DNA of 64,000 bases, taken from contig BQJJ01000005.1 in assembly GCA_021604645.1 (NCBI GenBank), positions 62,001-126,000 of the forward strand, in the 5' to 3' direction. The notes beneath the pieces were generated by a model. That model was not told the DNA's origin and made no database searches. It saw nothing but the letters and a program-made list of their open reading frames with translations. The DNA is from Methyloligella sp. (GTDB lineage Bacteria > Pseudomonadota > Alphaproteobacteria > Rhizobiales > HXMU1428-3). A program made the translations under genes and the position numbers. Every line of letters begins with the position of its first letter. Position 1 is the stretch's first letter. Below, in pieces: positions 18,794 to 27,147 of the stretch.

Positions 18794-19035
18794 TCTCGTC
18801 TTTCGTCATTCAAATCAAAACTTGCCTTAGAACTCAGCAAGAAACGTTCTTTAGGCAATACTTGCCTTTTTCTTGGCTGATAGATACCTTAATTCTCTTG
18901 AAGGTGAAAGAGTTATATAAGGGCTAAACCCTAGTTAACAGAAATAAATATAAGTATTTCTTGAAGCAGAGCTGCTTTACTAAAACTTCTATTCACATCA
19001 TCATATTAAGTAACAAGCCTATTGGGGACAAGGTT

Positions 19036-19674
19036 ATGACAACAAGCGATACTCAGAACACTATGACAACGTCACTAAGCAAAAACTTGTTTTTTCCTCT
19101 TATTTTGCTGGCGTTCTATTTAGTTTTAATGATTTGGCTTGCGATTGATCCCTATAGTCGGGCGACCTGGTTTGCTGAGAATTTGCCCGTTTGGATTGTG
19201 GTTGCGCTTTTGGTGCTGACCTATCGCTCATTTCAATTTTCAAACCTTTCATACTTTTTGATGTTTTTCTTTCTTTGCTACCATACCATTGGTGGGCACT
19301 ACACATTTTCACGTGTTCCATTTGATTTCTTTAATGACTTCATTGGATCTGAACGGAATAATTTTGACCGTGTTGGGCATTTTCTGGTGGGTGTTTTTGC
19401 CTATCCAACAGCTGAACTTTTTGTACGAAAGGGCTGGGTCAATGGCGCAAAACTCGCCGCCTTGATCGGTTTTTTAGCAGTGAGTACCTGGGCTGGTCTT
19501 TATGAAGTGATTGAGATGATTTATGCCGTTAATTATGGAGGCGATGAAGCAGCTGACTTTCTTGGTAGCCAGGGCGATATCTGGGACGCGCAAAAAGACA
19601 TTGCCATGGATATGCTGGGAGCTGTTTTATTTGGTGCGCTCTATTTATTCTGTGGAACGAAGAAAGAGGACTAG
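19036..19674 (+). CDS. DUF2238 (YjdF-like) membrane protein
   Basis: A 212-residue inner-membrane protein with five to six hydrophobic segments. The loop HTIGGHYTFSRVPFDFFNDFIGSERNNFDRVGHF and later GDIWDAQKDIAMDMLGA are split signatures of the DUF2238/YjdF family. The conserved His, Asp and Glu residues face the membrane interface, but no reaction is known for the family. ATG at 19036, preceded by GGGGACAAGG, is chosen over a TTG at 18961. It is a single gene, followed by a shortened family A repeat. Confidence 0.8.
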   Translation: MTTSDTQNTMTTSLSKNLFFPLILLAFYLVLMIWLAIDPYSRATWFAENLPVWIVVALLVLTYRSFQFSNLSYFLMFFFLCYHTIGGHYTFSRVPFDFFNDFIGSERNNFDRVGHFLVGVFAYPTAELFVRKGWVNGAKLAALIGFLAVSTWAGLYEVIEMIYAVNYGGDEAADFLGSQGDIWDAQKDIAMDMLGAVLFGALYLFCGTKKED

Positions 19675-19682
19675 GGTTAGTT

Positions 19683-19747
19683 TCTCTCACGACTATTCTA
19701 TGAGCTGAAGCTCATAGGCCCCAGAAGTGGCGTCACTCCTTCTTCGT
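19683..19747 (+). repeat. Family A hairpin repeat, shortened copy A6
   Basis: It keeps the left end TCTCTCACGACTATT, a perfect nine-pair hairpin CTATGAGCT/AGCTCATAG, and the right end GTGGCGTCACTCCTTCTTCG, but lacks the middle hairpins. Against copy A4 the second base pair is T-A instead of C-G, a compensating change. It lies nine bases after the DUF2238 stop. Confidence 0.75.
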
Positions 19748-19771
19748 TTTGTAGGCCCTTTTTGGGGAATG

Positions 19772-20356
19772 TTAGGTTTCACTTATATCTCTGGCCATTG
19801 AGTAGAACTCGTTATTGGTGCGCATGGATGTGAAATTGACCATGCGATTACTGAGGCCAAAAAAGGCTGTGATGCCGGCAATATCCCAAATATCTTCGTC
19901 TGAAAACCCATGAGATTGAAGTATCCTGAAATCTTCATCGCAGACTTCATAAGCTTCTTTGGAGACTTTCATCGCAAAATCGAGCATGGCTTTTTGCCGC
20001 TTGCTGATATCTGCTTTTCGATAATTAATCGCGACCTGGTCAGCTATGTAAGAATTTTTCGCTCTTATGCGCAAGACAGCGCCGTGAGCAATGACACAAT
20101 ATTGGCACTGGTTGGCATTTGATGTGGCAACAACAATCATTTCCATTTCAGCTTTGGAGAGACCGCTTTCCTTCTCCATCAATGCGTCATGATAAGCAAA
20201 AAAGGCGCGCAATTCTGCTGGCCGATGGGCGAGAGCTAAAAAGATATTCGGAATAAAGCCCGCTTTTTCCTGGACCTTGGCGATCATCTCTTTGATATCG
20301 TCTGGTAGATCATTAATGTCTGGTATTGGATAGCGACTAATTGGTTTTTCTGTCAT
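19772..20356 (-). CDS. Peroxidase-related AhpD-like protein
   Basis: A 194-residue protein of the carboxymuconolactone decarboxylase/AhpD superfamily. It has the redox-active CxxC motif with following His in ANQCQYCVIAHGA, as in uncharacterized peroxidase-related enzymes. The family reduces peroxides through the CxxC pair, usually with a dihydrolipoamide-type partner, which is not seen here. The length matches the family. It is followed by nothing on its strand for 100 bases and has about 115 bases to the Cache-like gene upstream, so it may be transcribed alone. Confidence 0.85.
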   Translation of the reverse strand: MTEKPISRYPIPDINDLPDDIKEMIAKVQEKAGFIPNIFLALAHRPAELRAFFAYHDALMEKESGLSKAEMEMIVVATSNANQCQYCVIAHGAVLRIRAKNSYIADQVAINYRKADISKRQKAMLDFAMKVSKEAYEVCDEDFRILQSHGFSDEDIWDIAGITAFFGLSNRMVNFTSMRTNNEFYSMARDISET

Positions 20357-20471
20357 TTCTCACTCCCTATTGAACGCGCTAGGTTAGGGGAGAAGTTTTA
20401 CAGAATGATTGCAGGAATGGAAGGTTATTGGATCCTATTTCTGTGTGGGAAAAGGCTTCGACTATGCGTAA

Positions 20472-20933
20472 TTAGTTTCGATAAACTCCTACACCCACAA
20501 AGTAGTCCTTTCCAAGCTTTTCGACATAAGCACTTTTGGACGTTAAATTACCTGTCACTGGATTGGGCCATTTATAATTAACCCAGCCATTCCCTTTGTT
20601 TTTTACAGCTTTTATCATCAGCTTCAAAAGCGGTACATTTTCTCCATCTCTTAACTCCAGGAGATTTTTTCCAACCAGAACTTCTTTTACGCCATGAGCG
20701 ACATTAATCCCTTTCAAATCATAAATGAATGGGTAAAGGTCTCTATCCTTAAACATATATTTTTGTGAGGTAACCGCCTTAAAGGTTTTCCTCGCGCCTT
20801 GCTTTTTAAACATGGTTTTGACGCGCTTCACCATCGCCACAGCTTCATCTTTTGAGCCGTATTTCTCTATCTGAGCTATAGCTGGTGTGATAGAAAAAAT
20901 GCATAACATTCCCCAAAGAATAACTTTATTCAT
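20472..20933 (-). CDS. Secreted single Cache-like domain protein
   Basis: A 153-residue protein with a signal peptide ending in AIA and a single Cache-type sensor domain. Typical words are SQKYMFKDRDLYPFIYDLKGINVAHG and GWVNYKWPNPVTG followed by KSAYVEKLGKDYFVGVGVYR. Stand-alone Cache proteins bind small ligands in the periplasm. It lies 42 bases downstream of the TAXI binding protein on the same strand, so the two are probably co-transcribed. No kinase or chemoreceptor is fused or adjacent. Confidence 0.8.
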   Translation of the reverse strand: MNKVILWGMLCIFSITPAIAQIEKYGSKDEAVAMVKRVKTMFKKQGARKTFKAVTSQKYMFKDRDLYPFIYDLKGINVAHGVKEVLVGKNLLELRDGENVPLLKLMIKAVKNKGNGWVNYKWPNPVTGNLTSKSAYVEKLGKDYFVGVGVYRN

Positions 20934-20975
20934 AGAACTGTCCTCTATTTTTCCCTTTGTTCGTTACCAAGAAAG

Positions 20976-22085
20976 CTAATTTTTCACCCGAGTGTTACTT
21001 TTGAAGAGTTTCTTTAATTGCTCATCGGCCGGCTTGTACCTTTGCCAAAAGGGTGGTGTCGCAGAGAGGTTGACTTCCTTCCACTTTGGATGACGGCCTG
21101 GGCGGTTAAAGTCATTAAAATTTTTAAAGAACATCCGTATAAAATTAGATGTTTTTCTATGACGGGCAGAACCTTTGGGCCAATTGTAAACTGCGAGTAT
21201 TGTACTGCTTGCTATTGTGCCGACTTTTTTGCCTTCTGGAATTAGATTTGGGTAGGTGGAGGCTTGCAATTTCGTGGGTAGATAGAAATGCTCTAAGACA
21301 AATTTAAACGGTACCTTGTGTGCTGGCTGGAAGAAAAAATCTACAGGAACAAAATGTAACCCACTGTCAGCAGGGATGTTTTGTATTTGTGTTACAGGGA
21401 CACCAGCTAAGATAGCAACAGCATCAACCTTTCCATTTTGGAGCAACTTCAACGCGATATTATCATCATGAGTGACATAGTTGATGTTGATACCAAGAAG
21501 CTCAAATATAGTTTTACTTGCGATATATGTGCCGCTAAATTTTTTAGAAACATTGACTGTCTTTCCTTTTAAATCAGAAAGTTTTTCTATGTTTTTATTC
21601 GCGATTACATGCCATTCAGAATTATATAACTTGGTAATGTAGTGAATTTTTTCTTGAATATTTTTATATAAAACCGGGTCTTGTCCCCGCAGATAGGCTA
21701 ATGCGTCTGTTTGGACAATCCCCATATCAACGCCGCGCAGATAGAGAATATCCAAAGCATTTTGACTGCCCCCTTCCCCAATCACAGGAATTACTCGGAG
21801 GCTTTGTCTCTCTTTATTTTGTGATTTCTGAGTATTTAGAACGTCAGCTAGATCTGTGGCAAACTGTATTTGAGTGGTGGAGGCACCGCCTGTCACAATT
21901 GTAATGGTATTCTTATTTGCTTGGTACTTGAGCTCGCTGTATCTCGTACGCTCAGTTTGAGCTGGCTCTGCCTTGGCTTCTAAAGAATAAAAATACAAAA
22001 AACAACAAGCTATGGTCAGACCACAAAACTGACGAAAAACACATCCGTTTTTTATTTTACATATATTCTTCATGTGGTTACTCAA
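20976..22085 (-). CDS. TAXI-family solute-binding protein
   Basis: A 369-residue periplasmic binding protein with a signal peptide ending in SLEAKA. ITIVTGGASTTQIQFATDLADVL at the mature N-terminus, GSQNALDILYLRGVDMGIVQTDAL and KTVNVSKKFSGTYIASKTIFELLGI are typical of the TRAP-associated TAXI family. The usual membrane partner (fused DctQM) is not nearby, so it is either an orphan that serves a distant transporter or a sensor that works with the Cache-like protein downstream. Confident on family, open on role. Confidence 0.87.
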   Translation of the reverse strand: MSNHMKNICKIKNGCVFRQFCGLTIACCFLYFYSLEAKAEPAQTERTRYSELKYQANKNTITIVTGGASTTQIQFATDLADVLNTQKSQNKERQSLRVIPVIGEGGSQNALDILYLRGVDMGIVQTDALAYLRGQDPVLYKNIQEKIHYITKLYNSEWHVIANKNIEKLSDLKGKTVNVSKKFSGTYIASKTIFELLGININYVTHDDNIALKLLQNGKVDAVAILAGVPVTQIQNIPADSGLHFVPVDFFFQPAHKVPFKFVLEHFYLPTKLQASTYPNLIPEGKKVGTIASSTILAVYNWPKGSARHRKTSNFIRMFFKNFNDFNRPGRHPKWKEVNLSATPPFWQRYKPADEQLKKLFKSNTRVKN

Positions 22086-22475
22086 ACTATTCGCACTCAG
22101 TTTTACAAAATAATAGTTTCACACAATCTGTGCGAGCTCAACATTTAGACACTAAAATTAGGTAGCAATACTGAGGAGAATAAGTGTTAATTGATGAAGG
22201 AAGGTGTGTTGACTGGACTATTTAAGAAAATTTTATTGGGTAATTTGTAGAGAAAAATTACTCTTTAGTTTTTAGACAAAACGATTTAGTTACCTTTGCT
22301 TGATTTTTTTGAACTCAATCATCTTCCTCGTATTTACTTCTCTTCACCATGAATATTTTATGACACAACTGATATTATCAGCACCAATACTAAAAATTTA
22401 TTTTTTATCTTGTGAAGTATAAATATTATCTGCAATAGTAAGCACGTTATGGTTGCGTTGCGGGGGTATTGCGTT
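22086..22475. other. AT-rich gene-free stretch upstream of the first ParA gene
   Basis: A divergent promoter region for the TAXI gene (minus) and the ParA gene (plus). A perfect 13-base palindrome, CTGATATTATCAG, lies at 22369-22381, about 95 bases before the ParA start, and could be an operator. No firm -35/-10 pair, repeat copy or RNA gene was seen. Confidence 0.45.
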
Positions 22476-23678
22476 ATGGATGTTTTGGAGTTTGCGGATC
22501 TAAACAATTTCAAAATTGTGTTTTCAATTATCGCTAGTGCTTTGGCTATATTTACTTTTGGTTTTGGTTTTGGTCGGTGGCTTCGCAATAGAACAGATGA
22601 TGCAACTTCAGCTAAACTAAAAAAAGAAAATCATAGCCTTGCTATCAAACATGGCAGGGAGAGAAAACAGGCTGAGCGCCTTGGCTTAGTTCTCAATGAA
22701 CAGCATGAAGCGATACGCACTGTGAGAAATGTCTGGCGACGCCCTACTGAATTTGACTTGAATTCACACTCTCGAAAATTATTATCCTCTAAACCGATTA
22801 TTACCGTTGCTAATTTTAAGGGTGGGGTTGGTAAAACAACTATTGCTGCTAATTTAGCAGCTTACTTCGATAGTATTGGCAAGAGAGTTCTACTTATTGA
22901 TTTCGACTACCAAGGCACTCTTACTGATATGATAATGAATGCCATGAACGTAAGCCATCCTGATTTATCCGCCAATTCATTGTTGTTCGATGACAAAAAA
23001 CCAGAAGATGTTTTAAATCAAGCCGAAATAGTCAACATTTTAAGTCAAAACTCTAGAATGTTTCCCGCATTTTATGAACTGAATGATGCGGAAAATTGCA
23101 TGCTACTTCGTTGGTTTTCTGGCATGAGCGAGGAGATTAGATTTAATCTTCACAAGCACTTAAGTTCTGATGTTTTCCAAAATCAATTCGATGTTACAAT
23201 TATTGATGCACCCCCACGACCTGGGACAGCTGTTGTAAATGCTGCCTGTGCTAGTACACATGTTTTAATACCAACCATATTAGACATGCCTTCATCTGAA
23301 GCTACTCTGAATACCCTAGAAGTTTTCAACGAGTATCGGAATGAATTAAACCCACAGATTAAACTTTTAGGTGTTGTTCCTTCTAAAGTTTCTAGAAGAA
23401 CTAGATACCTGTCATATGAGCAACGTGCTTTGGAATATTTAGAGAAAAACATTCATCAATTTTGGAATGGAGCTACTGAAGAAATTATATTTAAAAATAC
23501 ACCTATTGTACAACGCGCTTCAATTGCTCAAAATGCTGCTAGTAATATTGCGTACCTAGTTCATAATAGTCAGGATGATAGAATTATGTTTCAAGAGTTT
23601 GGCAATACTATAGCTCAGAACCTTGGGTGGAATATACCAGATCAACCAGATAGGCCTATCGTAATGGCAGGGGAGTAA
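22476..23678 (+). CDS. ParA/MinD-type ATPase with N-terminal membrane anchor
   Basis: A 400-residue protein. One transmembrane segment (~13-34, IVFSIIASALAIFTFGFGFG) is followed by a charged helix (~45-82) that may be a coiled coil, then the ATPase. The deviant Walker A is KGGVGKTT at residues 115-122, Walker A' is LIDFDYQG and Walker B is TIIDAPPRPG. The C-terminal third has RTRYLSYEQRALEYLEK and ends without a membrane helix. ATG at 22476 is chosen because GGGGGT lies eight bases upstream; an ATG at 22449 has no such site. A partner gene follows after three bases. The membrane anchor is unusual for ParA; no ParB or parS was seen. The role is unknown, perhaps cargo positioning at the membrane. 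Confidence 0.85.
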   Translation: MDVLEFADLNNFKIVFSIIASALAIFTFGFGFGRWLRNRTDDATSAKLKKENHSLAIKHGRERKQAERLGLVLNEQHEAIRTVRNVWRRPTEFDLNSHSRKLLSSKPIITVANFKGGVGKTTIAANLAAYFDSIGKRVLLIDFDYQGTLTDMIMNAMNVSHPDLSANSLLFDDKKPEDVLNQAEIVNILSQNSRMFPAFYELNDAENCMLLRWFSGMSEEIRFNLHKHLSSDVFQNQFDVTIIDAPPRPGTAVVNAACASTHVLIPTILDMPSSEATLNTLEVFNEYRNELNPQIKLLGVVPSKVSRRTRYLSYEQRALEYLEKNIHQFWNGATEEIIFKNTPIVQRASIAQNAASNIAYLVHNSQDDRIMFQEFGNTIAQNLGWNIPDQPDRPIVMAGE

Positions 23679-23681
23679 GTT

Positions 23682-24140
23682 ATGAAAGTTGAAAATGTTA
23701 AAGCTGGATTAGAGAAACTTCTCCCTGTATTAGAAACTTGGGAGGCGACGAAAGTTTCCAAGGATTTTCAAAAGCTTGTTGAGTTGATGGATGGTTATGA
23801 GGACATGACCATTGATGCCTTTTGCAAAAAGGCTCGTGAAGGCTTGGAAGGCCGAAAGAAAGCATCTAGCAGTGCAACCTCACTTCGGCAAGCTGTTGTT
23901 GATGGGCACGTTGAAGCTCTCAAAACTGCCAATGAGAATGATGGTGAGTTTAATTCAGCACTTGATGCGATAACTTCAGACAAACAAGTTCGCGTGGCAG
24001 AGCTTAAAGCTATCGCTGAGGGGTATATGGGACTTACTCCTCTGAAAACGAAAAAGAAGGATCTTCTTGATGAAATAAAAACTCTTAGAGCCCAAAACTT
24101 TAGGACTGATCATAAGCTTAAGATTTTATCTAAGTGGTGA
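23682..24140 (+). CDS. Small helical partner protein of the membrane-anchored ParA, SAP/HeH-like C-terminus
   Basis: A 152-residue protein that I do not recognise. It is predicted helical. The C-terminal ~45 residues contain AELKAIAEGYMGLTPLK, then KKKDLLDEIKTL. The spacing of Leu, Ile, Tyr and the closing basic helix resemble a helix-extended-loop-helix (SAP/Rho-N like) nucleic-acid-binding domain. The end of the convergent neighbour protein has a similar arrangement. It starts three bases after the ParA stop, so the two are surely co-translated. Function is unknown; a cargo adaptor or ParA regulator is inferred from position only. Confidence 0.8.
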   Translation: MKVENVKAGLEKLLPVLETWEATKVSKDFQKLVELMDGYEDMTIDAFCKKAREGLEGRKKASSSATSLRQAVVDGHVEALKTANENDGEFNSALDAITSDKQVRVAELKAIAEGYMGLTPLKTKKKDLLDEIKTLRAQNFRTDHKLKILSKW

Positions 24141-24171
24141 AGACTTTGTAATACCGATTTTCGAATTTAAG

Positions 24172-24627
24172 TTATTCAGCCGCACCCTTCCTTTGAGCAT
24201 CATAGTTCTTGGCGAACGTAATAATCGCGGTGATGAGGTCTGGTTTTGAGGGGGATTTTGATTTTGTGAGGGTGTTTAGTTTAAGTTGATAGTGCTTGCC
24301 GATTTTTTTTAGGTTGGCGGCTGAGACTTTGTTCAGCCTTACACGCATCAGGTCTTCGCCCATTTTCCGGTAAAGGATAATTGGGTTGTGGGCTTTTATA
24401 TCGAAACCATCTTTTGCTGTTTGCTTTGCGGTTAGTTGTTTTATAGGTGCTACAGATGCAGGCTTGCCTTCACTATCAGTTTCAATCGAATTTTCTTCTG
24501 ATTTTGCTGACAGTTTTTCTGAGAATGCACCTAACATTTCATTGGCGAATTTTTGATTGGTCTCGGCTTCTTTCACGATGGTTTGAAAGAGCTTTGCTAA
24601 AATTTCATGTGCTGGTACATCTGCCAT
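24172..24627 (-). CDS. Small partner protein of the second ParA, SAP/HeH-like C-terminus
   Basis: A 151-residue protein, not recognised as a named family. An N-terminal helical part (EILAKLFQTIVKEAETNQKF) and a Ser/Glu-rich linker precede ILYRKMGEDLMRVRL and the domain with AANLKKIGKHYQLKL, then SKPDLITAIITFAKNY. This last part looks like a SAP/HeH-type fold and matches the pattern in the convergent 152-residue protein. It begins five bases after the ParA gene on the same strand. The stop codons of the two partner genes are 31 bases apart. Confidence 0.8.
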   Translation of the reverse strand: MADVPAHEILAKLFQTIVKEAETNQKFANEMLGAFSEKLSAKSEENSIETDSEGKPASVAPIKQLTAKQTAKDGFDIKAHNPIILYRKMGEDLMRVRLNKVSAANLKKIGKHYQLKLNTLTKSKSPSKPDLITAIITFAKNYDAQRKGAAE

Positions 24628-24632
24628 AAGTG

Positions 24633-25643
24633 CTAGCCATTATATTCATAAGATGGTTCTTCGTCCAAATCGTGAATTGATTCCAGTGAATTATCATATT
24701 GCTCATCGAGCGCGTCATCGCTATAGGCTTCATTATAGGAGCTATTTTGAGGATAATCACCCCCCATATCACTGTCATGCACGGTTTCTGCTGCTATCCT
24801 TTGTATCCAGTGAAGGGTGGCTTCATGTAAATTCTCAATCAGCACACGGGCTGGGCCGAATTTCATGTAAGGACTTAGTGTCTCTTGGTTGTATTGGTTG
24901 GCGTTGACCAGAGCTTGCTTTGAAGGAATTTGCAAACCTAAGCTGCCAAACTCATCTTCAATGGCTGATATGACCAGTTGATTACTGCCGGAGTTTGTCA
25001 CCCGATTTGCCAGAGGGCAAAGTTTTGCTTCAATATCTCTTAATGCAATATTGCGCATGAGTGAGCGGATGTTATCTTCGGCTGTTGGATCTGGAGTATA
25101 TGGAATAATCGCATAATCAGCTGAGCGCAGACCACCCCAGGCGGCGCATGAAAGGCCAGGAGGGCAATCAAGCAAAACAACATCATATTTGCCTTTGGCC
25201 GTGCGGATAATATTAGCGACCTTTTGCTCTATTTCGAAAAACACCTCTTCCAAAGTCGGTTTGGAATTGGACATCATATACAGCATGCCGCGTTCCGTAT
25301 CATCAAGATCTGACGAGCTTGGGATAACATCAATATGAGGTTTGGTTTGGCTACCGCTCAAGAAAACATCGCCGCCATCATCTACTATGAAGTTTGATAT
25401 ATCGATATTTTTATCATCACCAAATGCATTGATGAACATATCGCCCGCGTGGCGGCCATCGCTTTTGGCTTTTAGCCAACGTTCAGCACCAAGAAAACAA
25501 AGGGAAGAGCTTGCTTGAGCATCCAAGTCAATAACTAGAACTTTCTTATTGCCATAGAGAGCAAAGCCGTAAGCCAGCATCATTGTTACAGTTGTTTTGC
25601 CCACACCGCCTTTGCGGTTTGAAATTGCAATAAACTTTGTCAA
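24633..25643 (-). CDS. ParA-type ATPase (soluble)
   Basis: A 336-residue ATPase with no membrane segment. The deviant Walker A KGGVGKTT is at residues 11-18, Walker A' is VIDLDAQAS and Walker B is VVLLDCPPG. An unusual acidic tail of ~55 residues (DSDMGGDYPQ... rich in Asp, Glu, Ser and Tyr) follows the ATPase core. The core resembles ParA/Soj and McdA-like positioning ATPases. It is followed after five bases by its own small partner gene, mirroring the convergent module. No ParB gene is adjacent. It is flanked upstream by housekeeping recR, so a plasmid origin is unlikely. Confidence 0.87.
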   Translation of the reverse strand: MTKFIAISNRKGGVGKTTVTMMLAYGFALYGNKKVLVIDLDAQASSSLCFLGAERWLKAKSDGRHAGDMFINAFGDDKNIDISNFIVDDGGDVFLSGSQTKPHIDVIPSSSDLDDTERGMLYMMSNSKPTLEEVFFEIEQKVANIIRTAKGKYDVVLLDCPPGLSCAAWGGLRSADYAIIPYTPDPTAEDNIRSLMRNIALRDIEAKLCPLANRVTNSGSNQLVISAIEDEFGSLGLQIPSKQALVNANQYNQETLSPYMKFGPARVLIENLHEATLHWIQRIAAETVHDSDMGGDYPQNSSYNEAYSDDALDEQYDNSLESIHDLDEEPSYEYNG

Positions 25644-25664
25644 CTTTTAGTGCTCCTTTAATTT

Positions 25665-25785
25665 TCTCTCACGGCTATTCCAAGCGCTTATGGCGCTTGG
25701 GCCTACGAGGTGCGGCGCTTGCGCCGGACTGCGCTCACGCTTCGTCATGTCCCTCAGCCAAAAGTAGGCTGAGCTCCTTCATCGT
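25665..25785 (+). repeat. Family A hairpin repeat, copy A2
   Basis: Left end TCTCTCACGGC. Hairpins are CCAAGCGC/GCGCTTGG, CCT/AGG around ACG, GGCGC/GCGCC with TT loop, and CTCAGCC/GGCTGAG around AAAAGTA. The right end is CTCCTTCATCG. It is placed 21 bases upstream of the soluble ParA start and downstream of recR, opposite in orientation to both, unlike the other copies, which follow plus-strand genes. Confidence 0.85.
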
Positions 25786-25824
25786 ATAGCCCGCTCTTTG
25801 TCACACACCAGAAGCTATTTTTTC

Positions 25825-25852
25825 ACTTCAGATGCCCACCAGTAACCGGCGC
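25825..25852 (+). repeat. Family B repeat, degenerate copy
   Basis: It contains CTTCAGATGCCCACCAGTAACCGG, in which the two arms no longer pair well (GATGC against GTAACC). The remaining DNA up to the recR stop shows no further repeat or hairpin terminator that I can support. Confidence 0.5.
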
Positions 25853-26013
25853 GTCATCTGCAATGAGCAACCATCACTCTGCTTATACTATAAAAAAATC
25901 ATAGCTTTGAACTGCGACTCAAGCGGTCTAGAGTCTTTGAGAAATGTAAAGATTTTATGACCAGAATGAGGTTTCTCGTTTTCTAAAATGGAAGTTCGTG
26001 TAGACGATAAAGA

Positions 26014-26619
26014 TTATAGTTGTTTGCGGGATTTGATGGCTGCGGCTAATGTGCCTTCATCTAAATAATCTAGCTCCCCACCAACGGGAACACCGTGAGC
26101 TAGTCGAGAAATTTTTACGTTCGCATCTTCCAATAAATCTGTGATGTAGTGAGCTGTTGATTGCCCCTCAACCGTTGCGTTTAACGCGATGAGTATTTCA
26201 GATATCTCATCACCATTGGCTCGCTCAACTAGTGTTGTTAGATTTAAATCATCCGGTCCAACGCCATCTAAGGGAGACAGAGTGCCACCTAAAACATGAT
26301 ATTGACCTTTGATCACTTCTGCCCGCTCAAGCGCCCATAGATCTCCAACTGTTTCAACCAGACAAATCATAGACTTATCACGGCGTTCATCCTGGCAAAT
26401 GGCACAAGGACTGATGGTGTCGATATTACCGCAATTGCTGCATTCAACTATTTTTTCAGCGGCCTCTGTCATGGCTTTTGCCAAGGGGCGCATTAGTTGA
26501 TCTTTTTTCTGCAAAAGATGCAATGCAGCGCGTCTTGCTGAACGGGGCCCTAGGCCTGGAAGTTTGCCTATCAGCTGAATTAATTCAGCTATTTCTGGTC
26601 CAGTAACATTTTTTGACAT
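26014..26619 (-). CDS. recR: Recombination protein RecR
   Basis: A 201-residue recombination mediator that works with RecF and RecO to load RecA at gaps. It has a helix-hairpin-helix in [15 protein letters not shown], a Cys4 zinc finger (CSNCGNID...SPCAIC) and a Toprim domain ([29 protein letters not shown]). Full length. Normally it follows dnaX-ybaB in one operon; here a hairpin terminator and a family B repeat lie between ybaB and recR. Confidence 0.97.
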   Translation of the reverse strand: MSKNVTGPEIAELIQLIGKLPGLGPRSARRAALHLLQKKDQLMRPLAKAMTEAAEKIVECSNCGNIDTISPCAICQDERRDKSMICLVETVGDLWALERAEVIKGQYHVLGGTLSPLDGVGPDDLNLTTLVERANGDEISEILIALNATVEGQSTAHYITDLLEDANVKISRLAHGVPVGGELDYLDEGTLAAAIKSRKQL

Positions 26620-26623
26620 TCTT

Positions 26624-26657
26624 AATGCTCCTTCAGTTGCCCAGGAGCAACCGCGCT
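26624..26657 (+). repeat. Family B hairpin repeat, copy B3, in the recR leader
   Basis: Arms GTTGC and GCAAC around CCAGGA, preceded by GCTCCTTCA and followed by CGCGCT. It lies four bases upstream of the recR start codon (recR being on the minus strand), where it overlaps the place of the ribosome binding site and any leader. Confidence 0.75.
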
Positions 26658-26732
26658 ATTTCTTATGGCCTTTTAACTGAGTCGCGCAGATGAGAGTAGC
26701 TGTTAGTCCAATAATCTTTAGGCAAGAAACTA

Positions 26733-26757
26733 AAAAAGGAGGCTCAGCCCCCTTTTT
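26733..26757 (-). terminator. Hairpin terminator after ybaB (works in either direction)
   Basis: The arms AAAAAGG-GGC and GCC-CCTTTTT pair around TCA with one mismatch. On the minus strand the hairpin is followed by a T run. It is placed about 35 bases after the ybaB stop, so it should end the dnaX-ybaB transcript before recR. Confidence 0.75.
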
Positions 26758-26791
26758 GGTAAATACTAAAAATAATATGCAACCGCGTTGC

Positions 26792-27109
26792 TTAAAACAA
26801 GTTCATGCCAGGAGGGATTGGTAGGTCTCCTGTTGCTTCTTTCATTTTTTCTGCTGAGAATTCTTCAACTTTGACGCGCGCATCTTTGTGAGCTGCAATA
26901 ATTAAATCTTCTAAAATATCAGCTTCATCTTCTTTCAGCATGCTTGGGTCAATTGCGAGACCTTTCATGTCTCCCTTACCATTTAAAGTGACTTTGACCA
27001 TGCCAGCACCGCTTACGCCTTCAATTTCTGTATTTGCTAGTTCTTCTTGTATTTCAGCTACTTTGGTTTGTAGCTCTTTGGCTTTTTTCATGATGTCAAA
27101 CATGTGCAT
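26792..27109 (-). CDS. ybaB: YbaB/EbfC nucleoid-associated protein
   Basis: A 105-residue DNA-binding protein. It starts MHMFDIMKKAKELQTKVAEIQEEL and has the family core GVSGAGMVKVTLNGKGDMKGLAID and ending DLPIPPGMNLF. It forms dimers that bind DNA without strong specificity. It is downstream of dnaX on the same strand, as in most proteobacteria. Confidence 0.95.
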   Translation of the reverse strand: MHMFDIMKKAKELQTKVAEIQEELANTEIEGVSGAGMVKVTLNGKGDMKGLAIDPSMLKEDEADILEDLIIAAHKDARVKVEEFSAEKMKEATGDLPIPPGMNLF

Positions 27110-27147
27110 CCTCCCGGTTTCCGGGCTCCTTTTTAATTTAAATGTGA

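Noticed and set aside
22476..25643. Plasmid partition locus (parAB) or integrated plasmid
   Set aside because: No ParB, parS cluster or replication gene was seen, and the region is flanked by recR, ybaB and dnaX, which are chromosomal.
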